A DNA stretch of 13,326 nt from an uncultured Eubacterium sp. (GCA_910584065.1 CAJTZN010000066.1:1-13326); one strand, 5' to 3'; shown: positions 1 through 8,135, counted from the stretch's first letter. A program made the numbers and translations. The notes: generated by a model from the letters alone, not told the origin.

Positions 1-2
1 TG

Positions 3-83
3 AAGGCTGGTTTGACCTATGAGGCGAGAATATATCCAAAAACAGATGTTTGGGGTTTTGACCCTGACATCATAAATAATTGA
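3..83 (+). CDS. 3' end of an unidentified plus-strand ORF (partial)
   Basis: The frame is open from the window edge to a TGA at 81-83 and encodes 26 residues ending in PKTDVWGFDPDIINN. I do not recognise the family. It is the only plus-strand reading frame I consider possibly real. It runs directly into the repeat array at 81-261, which is what one expects if it is the last gene of an insertion sequence whose terminal transposase-binding sites follow. That reading is inference. The short length means it could also be chance. Confidence 0.3.
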   Translation, partial: KAGLTYEARIYPKTDVWGFDPDIINN

Positions 84-261
84 TGCAACCTCTACTTTTA
101 TTTTCAAGCCATGTTGTTGTCCGTCAAATTAGATGCACCAGTTCTATGCAGATTAGATGCGCCTGATTTAGACTTTGCATGCCGCGCATCCGCAAGATTG
201 TCTGCACCAGCATCTGCAGGTTATCTGACCCGCATAAAAAATGATGCAGATTAAGAGATCC
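81..261. repeat. Cluster of degenerate repeats (GCAGATTA / GATGCRCC words), possible IS end
   Basis: Related words recur here. GCAGATTA lies at 148-155 and 246-253, with GCAGGTTA at 216-223. ATTAGATGCRCC occurs at 128-139 and 152-163. TGATGCAACC lies at 81-90. An 18-bp unit can be drawn at 146-163, 214-231 and 244-261. Multiple short direct repeats next to the 3' end of a gene are typical of ends of transposons with several transposase-binding sites, such as the IS21 family and Tn7/Mu-like elements. The family assignment is inference. No clean terminal inverted repeat or target duplication can be fixed from this side alone. Confidence 0.5.
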
Positions 262-273
262 GGGGAAATACAA

Positions 274-297
274 TAAAAGCAGGCTGCCCTGCTTTTA
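274..297. terminator. Terminator-like hairpin, 10-bp perfect stem
   Basis: TAAAAGCAGG at 274-283 pairs perfectly with CCTGCTTTTA at 288-297 around a 4-base loop. The A-rich left arm and T-rich right arm let it act as an intrinsic terminator in either direction. It sits between the repeat array and the broken helix-turn-helix gene, so it could end transcription from either side. Confidence 0.6.
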
Positions 298-347
298 CTG
301 CTAAATTTCATTATTGTTGACTGCCTGCATGACGATCTCTGCTGTGA

Positions 348-581
348 TCATGTCACTCTTTTTAGAATCTTACTGTGGGAAGTTCCCTTTCTCCGGTCAT
401 GGTGACAAATCTCACCTGTCACCAAAAGACCGCAGTTGCCCCCATTCGTGCGGTGTGCGGTACCGCTGTTTCGTTTCAACCAGCCCTACCCCTCCTGATT
501 CGCCCGGTCAGATAAATAAATATATACCGCCACGGCACGGTGCGGCAGCTCCATCCGGTAGAGAAAATCCAGTTTTCCCAT
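348..581 (-). pseudogene. Broken helix-turn-helix domain gene (mobile-element type)
   Basis: A good ribosome binding site (GGGAGGAAGCAC) precedes the ATG at 581-579. The frame reads MGKLDFLYRMELPHRAVAVY and on to RANQEG, then meets TAG at 486-488. This is the start of a small winged-helix/HTH protein that I know from conjugative elements of gut Clostridia. Past the stop, the family's later part is recognisable in other frames: GLVETKQRYR, then RTNGGNCGLL, ending at a TGA at 348-350. Two lesions explain this. The DNA-binding helices between RANQEG and GLVETK are deleted. A 7-base tandem duplication (ACCGCAC twice, near 455) shifts the frame before NGGN. A dyad TGGTGACA...TGTCACCA at 400-424 lies inside the remnant. 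The family call rests on memory of the conserved N-terminus. Confidence 0.6.
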
Positions 582-849
582 GTGCTTCCTCCCTTTGATT
601 TTCCTGTCTGCCGGTGTCTCTCGCCCCTGCCTGCCAAAGTCTGGTTCTGCCCGCCTACAGGCAGGGCATTTGGCAGGCATGTTCCACCTCATTTCTGCAC
701 GTTTTCTGTGCATAAAAAATGGCGTGGCGCATTCCTTTTGTCTGAAACACACCACACCGGGTTTATTGGTTCTTATTTACTTTTTGTAGGCTCTTTTGAA
801 TTTTCCCGTCAGTAATGCAGACCACATAACTTCACGATAAAACTACTGC
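582..849 (-). other. Non-coding stretch with a 52-nt structured leader (628-679)
   Basis: TGCCTGCCAAA at 628-638 is perfectly complementary to TTTGGCAGGCA at 669-679 (11 bp). Nested inside, TGCCC at 648-652 pairs with GGGCA at 664-668, and GCC at 653-655 pairs with GGC at 660-662 with one bulged base, closing on a 4-base loop. In minus-strand RNA this hairpin would sit about 45 nt upstream of the HTH remnant's start codon. It could be a leader element or the mark of a nearby recombination site. The rest of this gap, towards the transglutaminase stop, shows no gene and no convincing terminator. Confidence 0.45.
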
Positions 850-3282
850 TCAGTAAAATCCTCTCAATACCCCCATTACATAATCATAATCCTCTTTTGC
901 CGGCTGCGCCGGACAGAAACAGATTTCTTCCAGACAGCGAACCACCCGCTCCTCGTCCACCCGCTCCGTCTCTTTGCCGCCCCGTCTGCCCGCCTGTTTC
1001 CGGCGGCTGGCCTCAAACAGGTACGCCAGCTGCTCCGACGGCACAGATAACTTCCCAAATGCCGGATCCCTGCGCCCTCTCCGGCGGCACACCTCCCGGT
1101 AATACCACAGCATATTCCGGCTCAGGTCTGTCGTGTGCCAGCTCCGCCAGCGCACCACCCTGCGCACCGCCACAATGACCAAACAGATGAAAACGGCAAG
1201 CGCCAGTATTGATATTACGGTAATCCGCACCGCGTCCGACCGCAGGAACGAGAGATTGATCTCCGACAAATCGCCCTCAAACTGCACATCCGGCGAATCC
1301 TGCAGGAAATTCGTGAGGGAACTCCAAAAATCCCCTCCTGTTTGTTCCTCCTCCGTCACGGCCGGCGTCGGATCGACTACCATCCATCCGCGAAATGCGT
1401 CGTAAATCTCCACCCAGGCGTGGGCATTAGCATCCGTCACGTCCACTTCCATCACGGCCGTTCTCCCAAGCTCCGAGTACCCGCTGTAATAGTCGTCATA
1501 ATTCAGATCCTCCCGCATCTTCCCCTCCAGCACCGTACTGTAACCAAACGCGTATCCTTCCGCGTACCGCGCCGGAATCCCGAGACGCCGGAAGATCAGC
1601 ACGGCCGCAGTCGCAAAATGATAGCACACTCCCTTTTTATTCTCATCCAGAAAATAATTGACCATATCGCTCCCCTCCGGAAGCCGTCCCGGATTGTAGC
1701 TGTAAGAATAGTCCTCTTTCAGATGCGACACAACCTGCTCCACGACATCGGGATCTCCCACTTTAATCCCGGACGTCGCAATAAAACGATCCACTGCCGC
1801 CCGGTTTACTGGCGGTATCCGATAATTCAAAATAGAATAAGGGGAGTAAGCTTTACTCTTTACCTCTTCTTTTTGAAAGGACAAAGAAGCTTTCAGATCC
1901 GCCGTATAACCAATATTCGGATAAAAAGTAAACCGCTGCTCCTTCCCCAGGCTGCTTCCGACAAACAATGGCTCCCCTGCCCTCTCATACTTCCCATAAT
2001 CGTCTAATCTTGTAAAGTATGGAAGATACACGTACCTCACATCCGCCCCTTTGTTCAAAATCTCCATGACCGCCTTGCCCTGCCCCTCCTGGCCTGCTTC
2101 ATAGCACTTCGAAAGCGCAAGGGCCTCTTCTTGCAAATTCTCCTCACCAAAAAAAGATTGATTTCCCGTACTCCCTCCCAGTTCATACGCATTCATCCAC
2201 CCATTATTTTCATAAATGAGTCCCGTATACCCCTTTAAATAAACCGGACTGCTGCTATAAGGCGCAAAACGCACGATGAGATCCGTCTCATTGTCAGGCC
2301 GTATCGCCGAAATATTTCCAAATTTCCCGCCGCTCATCCCGCCGCGCGAATAGAGATTGGGAAAAAAACTGCGGAATCCGAGCATGATAAAGCCGGACAC
2401 GCCCTCTCTCGTCGCAGTCTTGTACGGATTTTCCACATAACTCCTGCGGAAATCATCCTCATCATAAAAAACAGTGCAGACGCCGAGGATCAGCACAAAC
2501 GCCAGCGTCCACAAAAGAACACCGCGGTATCCTTTATTATTCTGCGTATAGGAGAGCCGGATGTTCTTCCCCTCCTCCACCCGTTCGTAATCGCGCCGCC
2601 GGACGGGGCCGTCCTTAAAATGACCGCTGTTCTTATACACGTAGATCCCCGCGAAACCGCCTACCATACAGAGGGCAAAAAACAGATCCGGTTCCCGCTG
2701 CAGATAAAGCGGAAATACATAGAGCGCCAGTCCGACAAACAGCGCCAGTTTTAAACTCATATAATTGGAGAGAAAAATGTTCAGTAAAATGATCTCGAAA
2801 ATACCGAAAAAAATAACCGTGATCGTGATCGTCAGGTAGCGGTCCTCAATCTTTTCCGCAAACTCCGTACCTGCCGCCAGATTAAAATACAGCTCCCCGC
2901 GCTGGCGCACGATATTGACGATCGCGGCAAACCCACTGTTTACATAGGATTGGAGAAGATAAACCGCCGCCACGTAAAACATAAAATAGATAATATACCC
3001 TAGATCCTTCCAGTATCCCTTGCGAAAGCCAAACAGACCGCTGAAATACATGGCAGACAAAAAAAGGATGACCGCCGGGATCACATAATTGCATTCCATC
3101 TCAAACGCGGAAAGAAATCCTCCCAGCGACCCAAATACGACAAGAAAACTAAACAGTCCCTTGGGCACACAGCTCAGGAAGGGATTTTGTTTCTCCCCGT
3201 TCCTCGGGTATTCCAAAAAAAGTCCCCCGGATATTTGCACCCTCTGCTCCGGCTCCTTCGTTTTTCGCCTGAATATCCCCAT
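850..3282 (-). CDS. Membrane-anchored transglutaminase-like cysteine protease family protein (TgpA/YebA type)
   Basis: This 810-residue protein has about seven N-terminal membrane segments (near residues 43-62, 67-84, 95-112, 155-172, 176-192, 199-216 and 255-272). A long extracytoplasmic region follows, carrying a transglutaminase-like domain. The catalytic triad is visible: Cys553 in GVCYHFATAAV, His621 in NAHAWVEIYD and Asp637 in WMVVDPTP. A last membrane helix (about 686-707) leads to a basic cytoplasmic tail of about 100 residues. This is the layout of TgpA/DUF3488-type proteins. The ATG at 3282 follows AGAGGTGA at good spacing. It is the last gene of the MoxR-DUF58-TGase module, 72 bp after the DUF58 stop. 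Substrates are not known for most members. A role in the envelope or extracellular protein processing is inferred. All key residues are present, so it is probably active. Confidence 0.93.
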   Translation of the reverse strand: MGIFRRKTKEPEQRVQISGGLFLEYPRNGEKQNPFLSCVPKGLFSFLVVFGSLGGFLSAFEMECNYVIPAVILFLSAMYFSGLFGFRKGYWKDLGYIIYFMFYVAAVYLLQSYVNSGFAAIVNIVRQRGELYFNLAAGTEFAEKIEDRYLTITITVIFFGIFEIILLNIFLSNYMSLKLALFVGLALYVFPLYLQREPDLFFALCMVGGFAGIYVYKNSGHFKDGPVRRRDYERVEEGKNIRLSYTQNNKGYRGVLLWTLAFVLILGVCTVFYDEDDFRRSYVENPYKTATREGVSGFIMLGFRSFFPNLYSRGGMSGGKFGNISAIRPDNETDLIVRFAPYSSSPVYLKGYTGLIYENNGWMNAYELGGSTGNQSFFGEENLQEEALALSKCYEAGQEGQGKAVMEILNKGADVRYVYLPYFTRLDDYGKYERAGEPLFVGSSLGKEQRFTFYPNIGYTADLKASLSFQKEEVKSKAYSPYSILNYRIPPVNRAAVDRFIATSGIKVGDPDVVEQVVSHLKEDYSYSYNPGRLPEGSDMVNYFLDENKKGVCYHFATAAVLIFRRLGIPARYAEGYAFGYSTVLEGKMREDLNYDDYYSGYSELGRTAVMEVDVTDANAHAWVEIYDAFRGWMVVDPTPAVTEEEQTGGDFWSSLTNFLQDSPDVQFEGDLSEINLSFLRSDAVRITVISILALAVFICLVIVAVRRVVRWRSWHTTDLSRNMLWYYREVCRRRGRRDPAFGKLSVPSEQLAYLFEASRRKQAGRRGGKETERVDEERVVRCLEEICFCPAQPAKEDYDYVMGVLRGFY

Positions 3283-3354
3283 ACCGTCACCTCTCTTTCC
3301 ATACTGAACATGACTTTTAAACGAGCATTTTCTTTCCCGACGCCGCTTGATTAC

Positions 3355-4362
3355 CTATTCCTTAACGAGCAGCCCCTCCTCACACGCCAATACATACCCC
3401 TGCCCGGGGTACAGGGAACGAAACTGCTGTTCCGCCATCTCATTTCCCGCTCTCGTGGAGAACACATGCAGCATCACATCCAGCCACTCCGCGGACGATT
3501 CCGCCGTCTCCTGCCGGATCTCCCGGAATCTATCACTCCACCAGCACAGCGTGAGCGGCACATGGTTCGTGATCAGGAACCCGCCAAAGGAATACAGCGT
3601 CTCGATCGTACGATCCGCCGCCTCTTCGCTTGATTTCTCGAGCCTCAGCACGACGAGCAGCTTCTGTGACGACATCTGCAGCCGCTCTTTTACCATCCAC
3701 ACATCCTTTTTGGCGGAGAGTTTCCAATGAATGTTTTTTATGGCATCGCCGGGGATATATTCCCGAATCTGGCTGACATCAGAAAAATCGCTGCCCTTCA
3801 TCTGCGTCTCCTCGACCTCATTCATACCCTTCTCAAACGCATTCAGCGAAAATTCCTGCTCTGTCTCACCCCGGGGAACGATAAATACATGATCCTCCGC
3901 AAAAGCGTCCCTCTCCGTCTCGAACAGTCCAAGAAAATCCGTGAGAACGATCTTCTCCGTGCGGATCTCTACATCCCCGACACAAGCGGAGCACAGCGGA
4001 AGCTCAATCCCTGTCACATCAAGTGGTTTCAGCGGAACCTCGATATTCTGTTCCGCCGTCTCCCCCATAAACACATTTCCCATCTGGAGCCGGACCACAC
4101 CGTTCGCCAGCGGGATCACACTATCGTTCCTCACGTTCACCCTGACGACAAACGTTATGTTTTTCGGCATCTGCTCCCCCGGAACCACGACAGATACCGA
4201 CAGATAACGCTTCAGGATCAGGACGGAAATGATATCAAACAAAAGAAATAGGATCATCGCCGCCGCGATCAGCAGATTCAGGTATCCCCGGAAATACCAG
4301 AGCATCAGTCCATTCAGGCAGAATAAAAACACATATTCAAAAATATTTTTAAATTTTCTCAT
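3355..4362 (-). CDS. DUF58 domain-containing membrane protein (YeaD type)
   Basis: Two hydrophobic segments near the N-terminus (about residues 8-24 and 28-50) precede a beta-rich region. The DUF58 signature follows, REYIPGDAIKNIHWKLSAK, at about residues 200-218. DUF58 proteins have a von Willebrand A-like fold and are almost always encoded beside MoxR ATPases, as here. They are thought to act as scaffold or adaptor for the ATPase and the transglutaminase at the membrane. I start it at the ATG at 4362-4360. A TTG two codons upstream is possible. Either start lies inside the end of the MoxR gene (stop 4349-4351), an overlap of 14 bp or more that suggests coupled translation. The ribosome binding site is weak, consistent with reinitiation. 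The stop is TAG. Length is about 335 residues, normal for the family. Confidence 0.93.
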   Translation of the reverse strand: MRKFKNIFEYVFLFCLNGLMLWYFRGYLNLLIAAAMILFLLFDIISVLILKRYLSVSVVVPGEQMPKNITFVVRVNVRNDSVIPLANGVVRLQMGNVFMGETAEQNIEVPLKPLDVTGIELPLCSACVGDVEIRTEKIVLTDFLGLFETERDAFAEDHVFIVPRGETEQEFSLNAFEKGMNEVEETQMKGSDFSDVSQIREYIPGDAIKNIHWKLSAKKDVWMVKERLQMSSQKLLVVLRLEKSSEEAADRTIETLYSFGGFLITNHVPLTLCWWSDRFREIRQETAESSAEWLDVMLHVFSTRAGNEMAEQQFRSLYPGQGYVLACEEGLLVKE

Positions 4363-5287
4363 GTTCAAACACCTGCACCAGCACTTCTATGACCGTCATG
4401 CCCTCCGCCTTCGCCATCGTATCCAGTCTGACCCTGTGGGCAAACACATCATAGTAAACTTCCTTGATATCCTCGGGAATGACATAATCCCTTCCGCGAA
4501 GAACCGCCATCGCTTTTGCCATGCGCAAAAGCGCGATGCTCGCACGGGGACTCGCGCCCAGCGCCAGATAACGGCTCTCCCTCGTCGCCTCCGTCAGCCG
4601 CACGACATAATCGTACAGCGCATCGCTCACAAAACAATCTTCCGCGCTCTGTTTCAATCTCCCCCACTCTTCAATGGAAATGATCTCCCTCACATCCCGC
4701 AGCGGCTTGGCTCCGTCGTTTTTCAAAATGCTGACCGCATCCCCGTGTTCCGGATACCCCATCGATAGACATACCATAAACCGGTCGAGCTGCGATTCCG
4801 GCAGCATCTGCGTTCCCGAAGATCCCACGGGATTTTCGGTGGCAATTACGGTAAACGGCGCCGGCAGCCGGTGTTCCACTCCGTCCACTGTCACTTTTTC
4901 CTCTTCCATCGCCTCCAGCAGGGCGGACTGCGTCTTCGGCGACGTCCGGTTGATCTCGTCCGCCAGAAACAGATTGGCAAAAATAGCGCCCTCCCGGTAC
5001 TCAAATTCCTTCGTCTGGCTGTTAAACATCGAAAAACCCACAATGTCGCTCGGCAGCACGTCCGGCGTAAACTGTACCCGCCGATACGAAAGTGCCATCG
5101 CCTTCGCGATCGTCATCGCCAGCGTCGTCTTCCCCACTCCCGGAATATCTTCCAGCAAAATATGCCCGCCGGCCAGCATCGCGCACAGCACCTTATCGAC
5201 CACATTACTTTTTCCCTTGATCACCTTATTGATCTCTTCCCGTAAAATCTCTGTCTGTTTTTCCATCCTAATCCTCATTTCTGCCAT
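4349..5287 (-). CDS. MoxR-family AAA+ ATPase
   Basis: From the chosen start (about 312 residues), Walker A is DIPGVGKTT (residues 47-55), Walker B LFLADEINR (106-114) and sensor 1 VIATENP (147-153). A helical lid domain follows with GASPRAS and PEDIKEV, typical of MoxR. MoxR ATPases act as chaperone-like factors with VWA/DUF58 partners. The next two genes, DUF58 and transglutaminase, fit the standard module. The frame is open up to an ATG at 5311, but that start would overlap the glycosyltransferase end. The ATG at 5287-5285, preceded by AAGGTG and lying four bases after the glycosyltransferase stop, looks better. An ATG seven codons further in (MEKQTEIL, preceded by GAGG) is a third option. 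Product confidence is high and start confidence moderate. Confidence 0.92.
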   Translation of the reverse strand: MAEMRIRMEKQTEILREEINKVIKGKSNVVDKVLCAMLAGGHILLEDIPGVGKTTLAMTIAKAMALSYRRVQFTPDVLPSDIVGFSMFNSQTKEFEYREGAIFANLFLADEINRTSPKTQSALLEAMEEEKVTVDGVEHRLPAPFTVIATENPVGSSGTQMLPESQLDRFMVCLSMGYPEHGDAVSILKNDGAKPLRDVREIISIEEWGRLKQSAEDCFVSDALYDYVVRLTEATRESRYLALGASPRASIALLRMAKAMAVLRGRDYVIPEDIKEVYYDVFAHRVRLDTMAKAEGMTVIEVLVQVFEHEKI

Positions 5288-5291
5288 GTAT

Positions 5292-6245
5292 TCACACCTT
5301 GCACTGTGCATACCGCTCCTCCGGCCAGTCCGTCGAAGTATGTATGTTCAATATGCTCTGCGTCTCATTCATCGCATTGTAATACCACATCGCCGCCTCT
5401 TCATAGTCCCCGTGTTCAAAAAAGTATTCGCCGAGTTCAAAGCACATCTCGGAAGAACCTTCCGAGAGAAGATCCTTGAGGCACATTTTCAGGATCGTGT
5501 GGCTGTCCCCGCGCAGCCTGGCCGCGCGCGCCGCGATACAGGCCGCCTCCCTGACTTCATCGAGACTGCGGGAAGGATCCACCGCCGAAGCCGCGAAAAA
5601 TGGCTCCGCCTCCAAAACATCCGCATCCGTCCCCGAGATTGAGAGTTCCATCGCATACATATGGTGCAGCCGCTTCGACAGCCGCCTCCCCTCCCGGATC
5701 TGCTTCTGGAACACCCGGAAATCCCTGCCGCTGTGCTGTTCTTCCGGCATATGCAAAATATCAATCTCACTGTCGTAAACGACCGGATCGAGCCGCACCA
5801 TCTCGTGGACAGGTTCGATCCACACGAACTCCCGCCGCCGTTTGTACAACTTCGGCCGGTATTCCGCGTCAAAATTATAGGCGGTCCCATGCGAGAGCTG
5901 GTTGCAGTACCTCATCTGCACGATCTCGATCTCCGGGAGCATCGCTTCCTTTAGCTGGCGGAATTTCTCACGGTTTTCCTCATCGAGCACCTCGTCCGCA
6001 TCCGCCGCGTAAATATAATCCTTTGTCGCCTTAGAAAAAGAAAAATTGCGCGCCGCCGAAAAATCATCATTCCATTGAAAATCATAAACCTGTTCGGTAT
6101 ATTTTTTCGCGATCTCCTTCGTCCGATCGGTCGAACCCGTATCGACGATGATGATCTCATCCATCAGGTCCGCGATGCTGTCCAGACAGCGTCCCAGCAC
6201 CTTTTCCTCATTTTTAACGATCATACAAAGACTTATCTCTATCAT
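5292..6245 (-). CDS. Family 2 glycosyltransferase with helical/TPR-like C-terminal region
   Basis: The N-terminus ISLCMIVKNEEKVLGRCLDSI is the hallmark of a clostridial GT2 group. A GT-A nucleotide-sugar domain follows, with IIIVDTGSTDRT (about residues 32-42) and the metal-binding DADE at 82-85. The C-terminal half is helical, with a segment ELGEYFFEHGDYEEAAMWYYNA that resembles a tetratricopeptide repeat. The frame is open up to 6422 and into recJ, but the upstream codons lack family character. The ATG at 6245, preceded by AGAGAGGG, fits the conserved start, giving 317 residues. The C-terminus (TDWPEERYAQCKV) ends inside what would be the last helix pair in longer relatives, so slight truncation is possible. 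It lies 55 bp after recJ and 4 bp before the MoxR start. The acceptor is unknown. Confidence 0.9.
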   Translation of the reverse strand: MIEISLCMIVKNEEKVLGRCLDSIADLMDEIIIVDTGSTDRTKEIAKKYTEQVYDFQWNDDFSAARNFSFSKATKDYIYAADADEVLDEENREKFRQLKEAMLPEIEIVQMRYCNQLSHGTAYNFDAEYRPKLYKRRREFVWIEPVHEMVRLDPVVYDSEIDILHMPEEQHSGRDFRVFQKQIREGRRLSKRLHHMYAMELSISGTDADVLEAEPFFAASAVDPSRSLDEVREAACIAARAARLRGDSHTILKMCLKDLLSEGSSEMCFELGEYFFEHGDYEEAAMWYYNAMNETQSILNIHTSTDWPEERYAQCKV

Positions 6246-6256
6246 AATGATCCCTC

Positions 6257-6315
6257 TCTCTAATAAATCCGAATTCCTTCTAAACCAATCCGTATCCCTT
6301 CTAACCAATCCGTAT
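6257..6315. repeat. 20-bp tandem repeat across the recJ stop codon
   Basis: CTTCTAACCAATCCGTAT at 6298-6315 recurs with one extra A at 6277-6295. Each forms part of a 20-bp unit, at 6296-6315 and 6276-6295. A decayed third unit lies at 6257-6275. The first unit in the transcribed direction carries the last recJ codons (RIG) and its TAG stop. The later units fill most of the 55-bp gap to the glycosyltransferase and carry further GGTTAG/GGTTTAG copies. It looks like replication-slippage duplication of the gene end. Confidence 0.75.
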
Positions 6316-8049
6316 CCTGCAAAAATCCGTAATGATGATCTGCAGCGTCCGCCGTCCGCCGTATTCATCGACCGCAGGATAATACGCCAGTCCGAGATCA
6401 ATCCTATTTTCCTTTCCGGCATACAGTTTTTCCAGCTCCTCCGCGCCCCACTCGTCGCGGATCAGCGCTTCCATTCCCTCAATATCATCAAAACAGACCG
6501 CATCCATCACCGTGCCGGACGCATTTGCCACTTTTAATATCAGCACATTCTGGTTTTTTCCCCGCTTCACGGCGCGCAGCAGCCGGAAATGCTGCTCGGC
6601 AAAAACCGGCTTCGGATTTCCGTTGCCAAACGGCTCCATCACGGACAAATCCGCGATCAGACGCTCCGAAATATGCCCGATGGGAAGCGCCACATCTATT
6701 TTTAGCTCCGGCACAAAATCTTCCTCACACAATCCCGCCTTTTCATTTAAGCGCCGCTCCAGCTCCGGCAGCCTGTCCTCCCGCAGCGTCATACCCGCCG
6801 CCATCTTATGTCCACCGAACCGCACCATCAGATCCTGACATTCCATGAGCCGGTCAAACATATGATACGACTCGATCGACCGTCCTGACCCCTTCACCAG
6901 TCCGTCCCCCACCGCCGTAAATACGATGACGGGATGGTGATAGCGCTCTTTGATCCGGCCCGCCACGATGCCGACCAGACTCTCATGGCAATCGGGAAGC
7001 AAGACGATCTGCACCGCATTCTTAGCCTTCCCACTCTGTTCCAGCACCTCAAAAGCCCTCTCCGCCGCCTGCCGCGTCATTTCCTTCCGGGTATCGTTGA
7101 TCTCCTTCAATTCCTCCGCCAGCGCCAGCGCCTCCGCATAATCCGGTTCTTCCAGCAACGCGAACGCCTTCTCCACCGTATCGATACGGCCCGCCGCATT
7201 GAAACAGGGCCCGATCACAAATCCGATATGGTACGCATGGATTTCCTTTTCTTTTAATCCCTGCACTTCCAACAGCGCTCTCAGTCCGGTATTATCCGTC
7301 GTTTTCAGCCTGCGGAGTCCCTCTTTCACCAAAATGCGGTTCTCTCCCTGCAGCTCCATCACATCGGCCACCGTAGCGATCGCCGCATACACGAGCAGCT
7401 CCTCCCGCCTCGCAGCCGGCACGCCCAGCCGCTCATACAGGGCTCCTATAAACTGAAAGGCCACGCCCGCCCCGCACAGGCCCTTGAACGGATACCGACA
7501 GTCCGCCTGCTTCTGGTCGATGACGGCATCCGCCTCCGGCGCCTCTCCCTGCACCTCGTGGTGGTCGGTCACGATCACCGTCAACCCGCGCTCCTTCGCG
7601 TAGCGGATCTCCTCCTTCGCCGCGATGCCATTGTCACACGTAATGAGAAATCCCACCCCCGCCTCTACGGCCTCATCGACGATCCTCTGATTCAGCCCGT
7701 ACCCCTCGGCCACGCGGTCAGGCGTAAAAATGCGGCTTTCGATACCGCAGGCCGCAAATCCTTTTTTTAATATAAATGCCGAAAATATCCCATCGCAGTC
7801 AAAATCGGAGGCAATCGCCGCCATCCGGTCTTTATTATGTACGACGATCTCTACCGCCTGTTCCATATCTTTCAAAAGCCACGGCGAACTTATGCTGTCA
7901 TACGCCGCATTCAGGTATTCGTCAAAATCCTTTTCCGTACTGACTCCGCGGTTCATCATACACCGGACCGTCACCGGAGAAATGCCGTACTTCGCGCCGA
8001 TCCCACGAAAATCCCCGCGCTTTGTCTGTAATATCCACCGTTTTTTCAC
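6301..8049 (-). CDS. recJ: Single-stranded-DNA-specific exonuclease RecJ family
   Basis: RecJ degrades single-stranded DNA 5' to 3' in recombination and repair. The DHH-superfamily motifs are present: SDFDCDG (residues 81-87), CDNGI (138-142), TDHHE (161-165), ATVADVMEL (225-233) and GPCFNAAGR (280-288). The DHHA1 part has SGRSIESYHMF and FGGHKMAAG (411-419). All metal-binding Asp and His positions look intact. Two motif positions differ from typical RecJ: DYDVDG is DFDCDG, and GPRxNAxGR has Cys for the first Arg. I start it at the GTG at 8049-8047, because AAAGGAG sits five bases upstream. The frame opens further to 8112 without family character. Length is 582 residues, near the short end for RecJ. 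Clostridia often carry more than one RecJ-like protein, so this may be a divergent paralogue. Confidence 0.9.
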   Translation of the reverse strand: MKKRWILQTKRGDFRGIGAKYGISPVTVRCMMNRGVSTEKDFDEYLNAAYDSISSPWLLKDMEQAVEIVVHNKDRMAAIASDFDCDGIFSAFILKKGFAACGIESRIFTPDRVAEGYGLNQRIVDEAVEAGVGFLITCDNGIAAKEEIRYAKERGLTVIVTDHHEVQGEAPEADAVIDQKQADCRYPFKGLCGAGVAFQFIGALYERLGVPAARREELLVYAAIATVADVMELQGENRILVKEGLRRLKTTDNTGLRALLEVQGLKEKEIHAYHIGFVIGPCFNAAGRIDTVEKAFALLEEPDYAEALALAEELKEINDTRKEMTRQAAERAFEVLEQSGKAKNAVQIVLLPDCHESLVGIVAGRIKERYHHPVIVFTAVGDGLVKGSGRSIESYHMFDRLMECQDLMVRFGGHKMAAGMTLREDRLPELERRLNEKAGLCEEDFVPELKIDVALPIGHISERLIADLSVMEPFGNGNPKPVFAEQHFRLLRAVKRGKNQNVLILKVANASGTVMDAVCFDDIEGMEALIRDEWGAEELEKLYAGKENRIDLGLAYYPAVDEYGGRRTLQIIITDFCRIRIG

Positions 8050-8135
8050 GTTGTCTCCTTTCTTCTCACATTTCCGGGTTTCTATCCGCCACTTCGCTTT
8101 TGTGTCATACACGCTGCTAATGCAATGTACCGTAA

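Noticed and set aside
1342..2007. Plus-strand open frame of 221 codons inside the transglutaminase gene
   Set aside because: Antisense to the catalytic domain, rich in His/Arg/Ile with no recognisable domain. Best explained as a shadow frame.
4674..5642. Long plus-strand open frame of 322 codons opposite MoxR and the glycosyltransferase
   Set aside because: It is antisense to two clear genes with strong family motifs, has no ribosome binding site of note, and its product is low-complexity Ser/Arg-rich. It is a shadow of GC-rich coding DNA.
6246..6422. N-terminal extension of the glycosyltransferase
   Set aside because: The extra 59 codons overlap the end of recJ and the 20-bp tandem repeat and have no family character. 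The ATG at 6245 has a good ribosome binding site and begins the conserved GT2 sequence.
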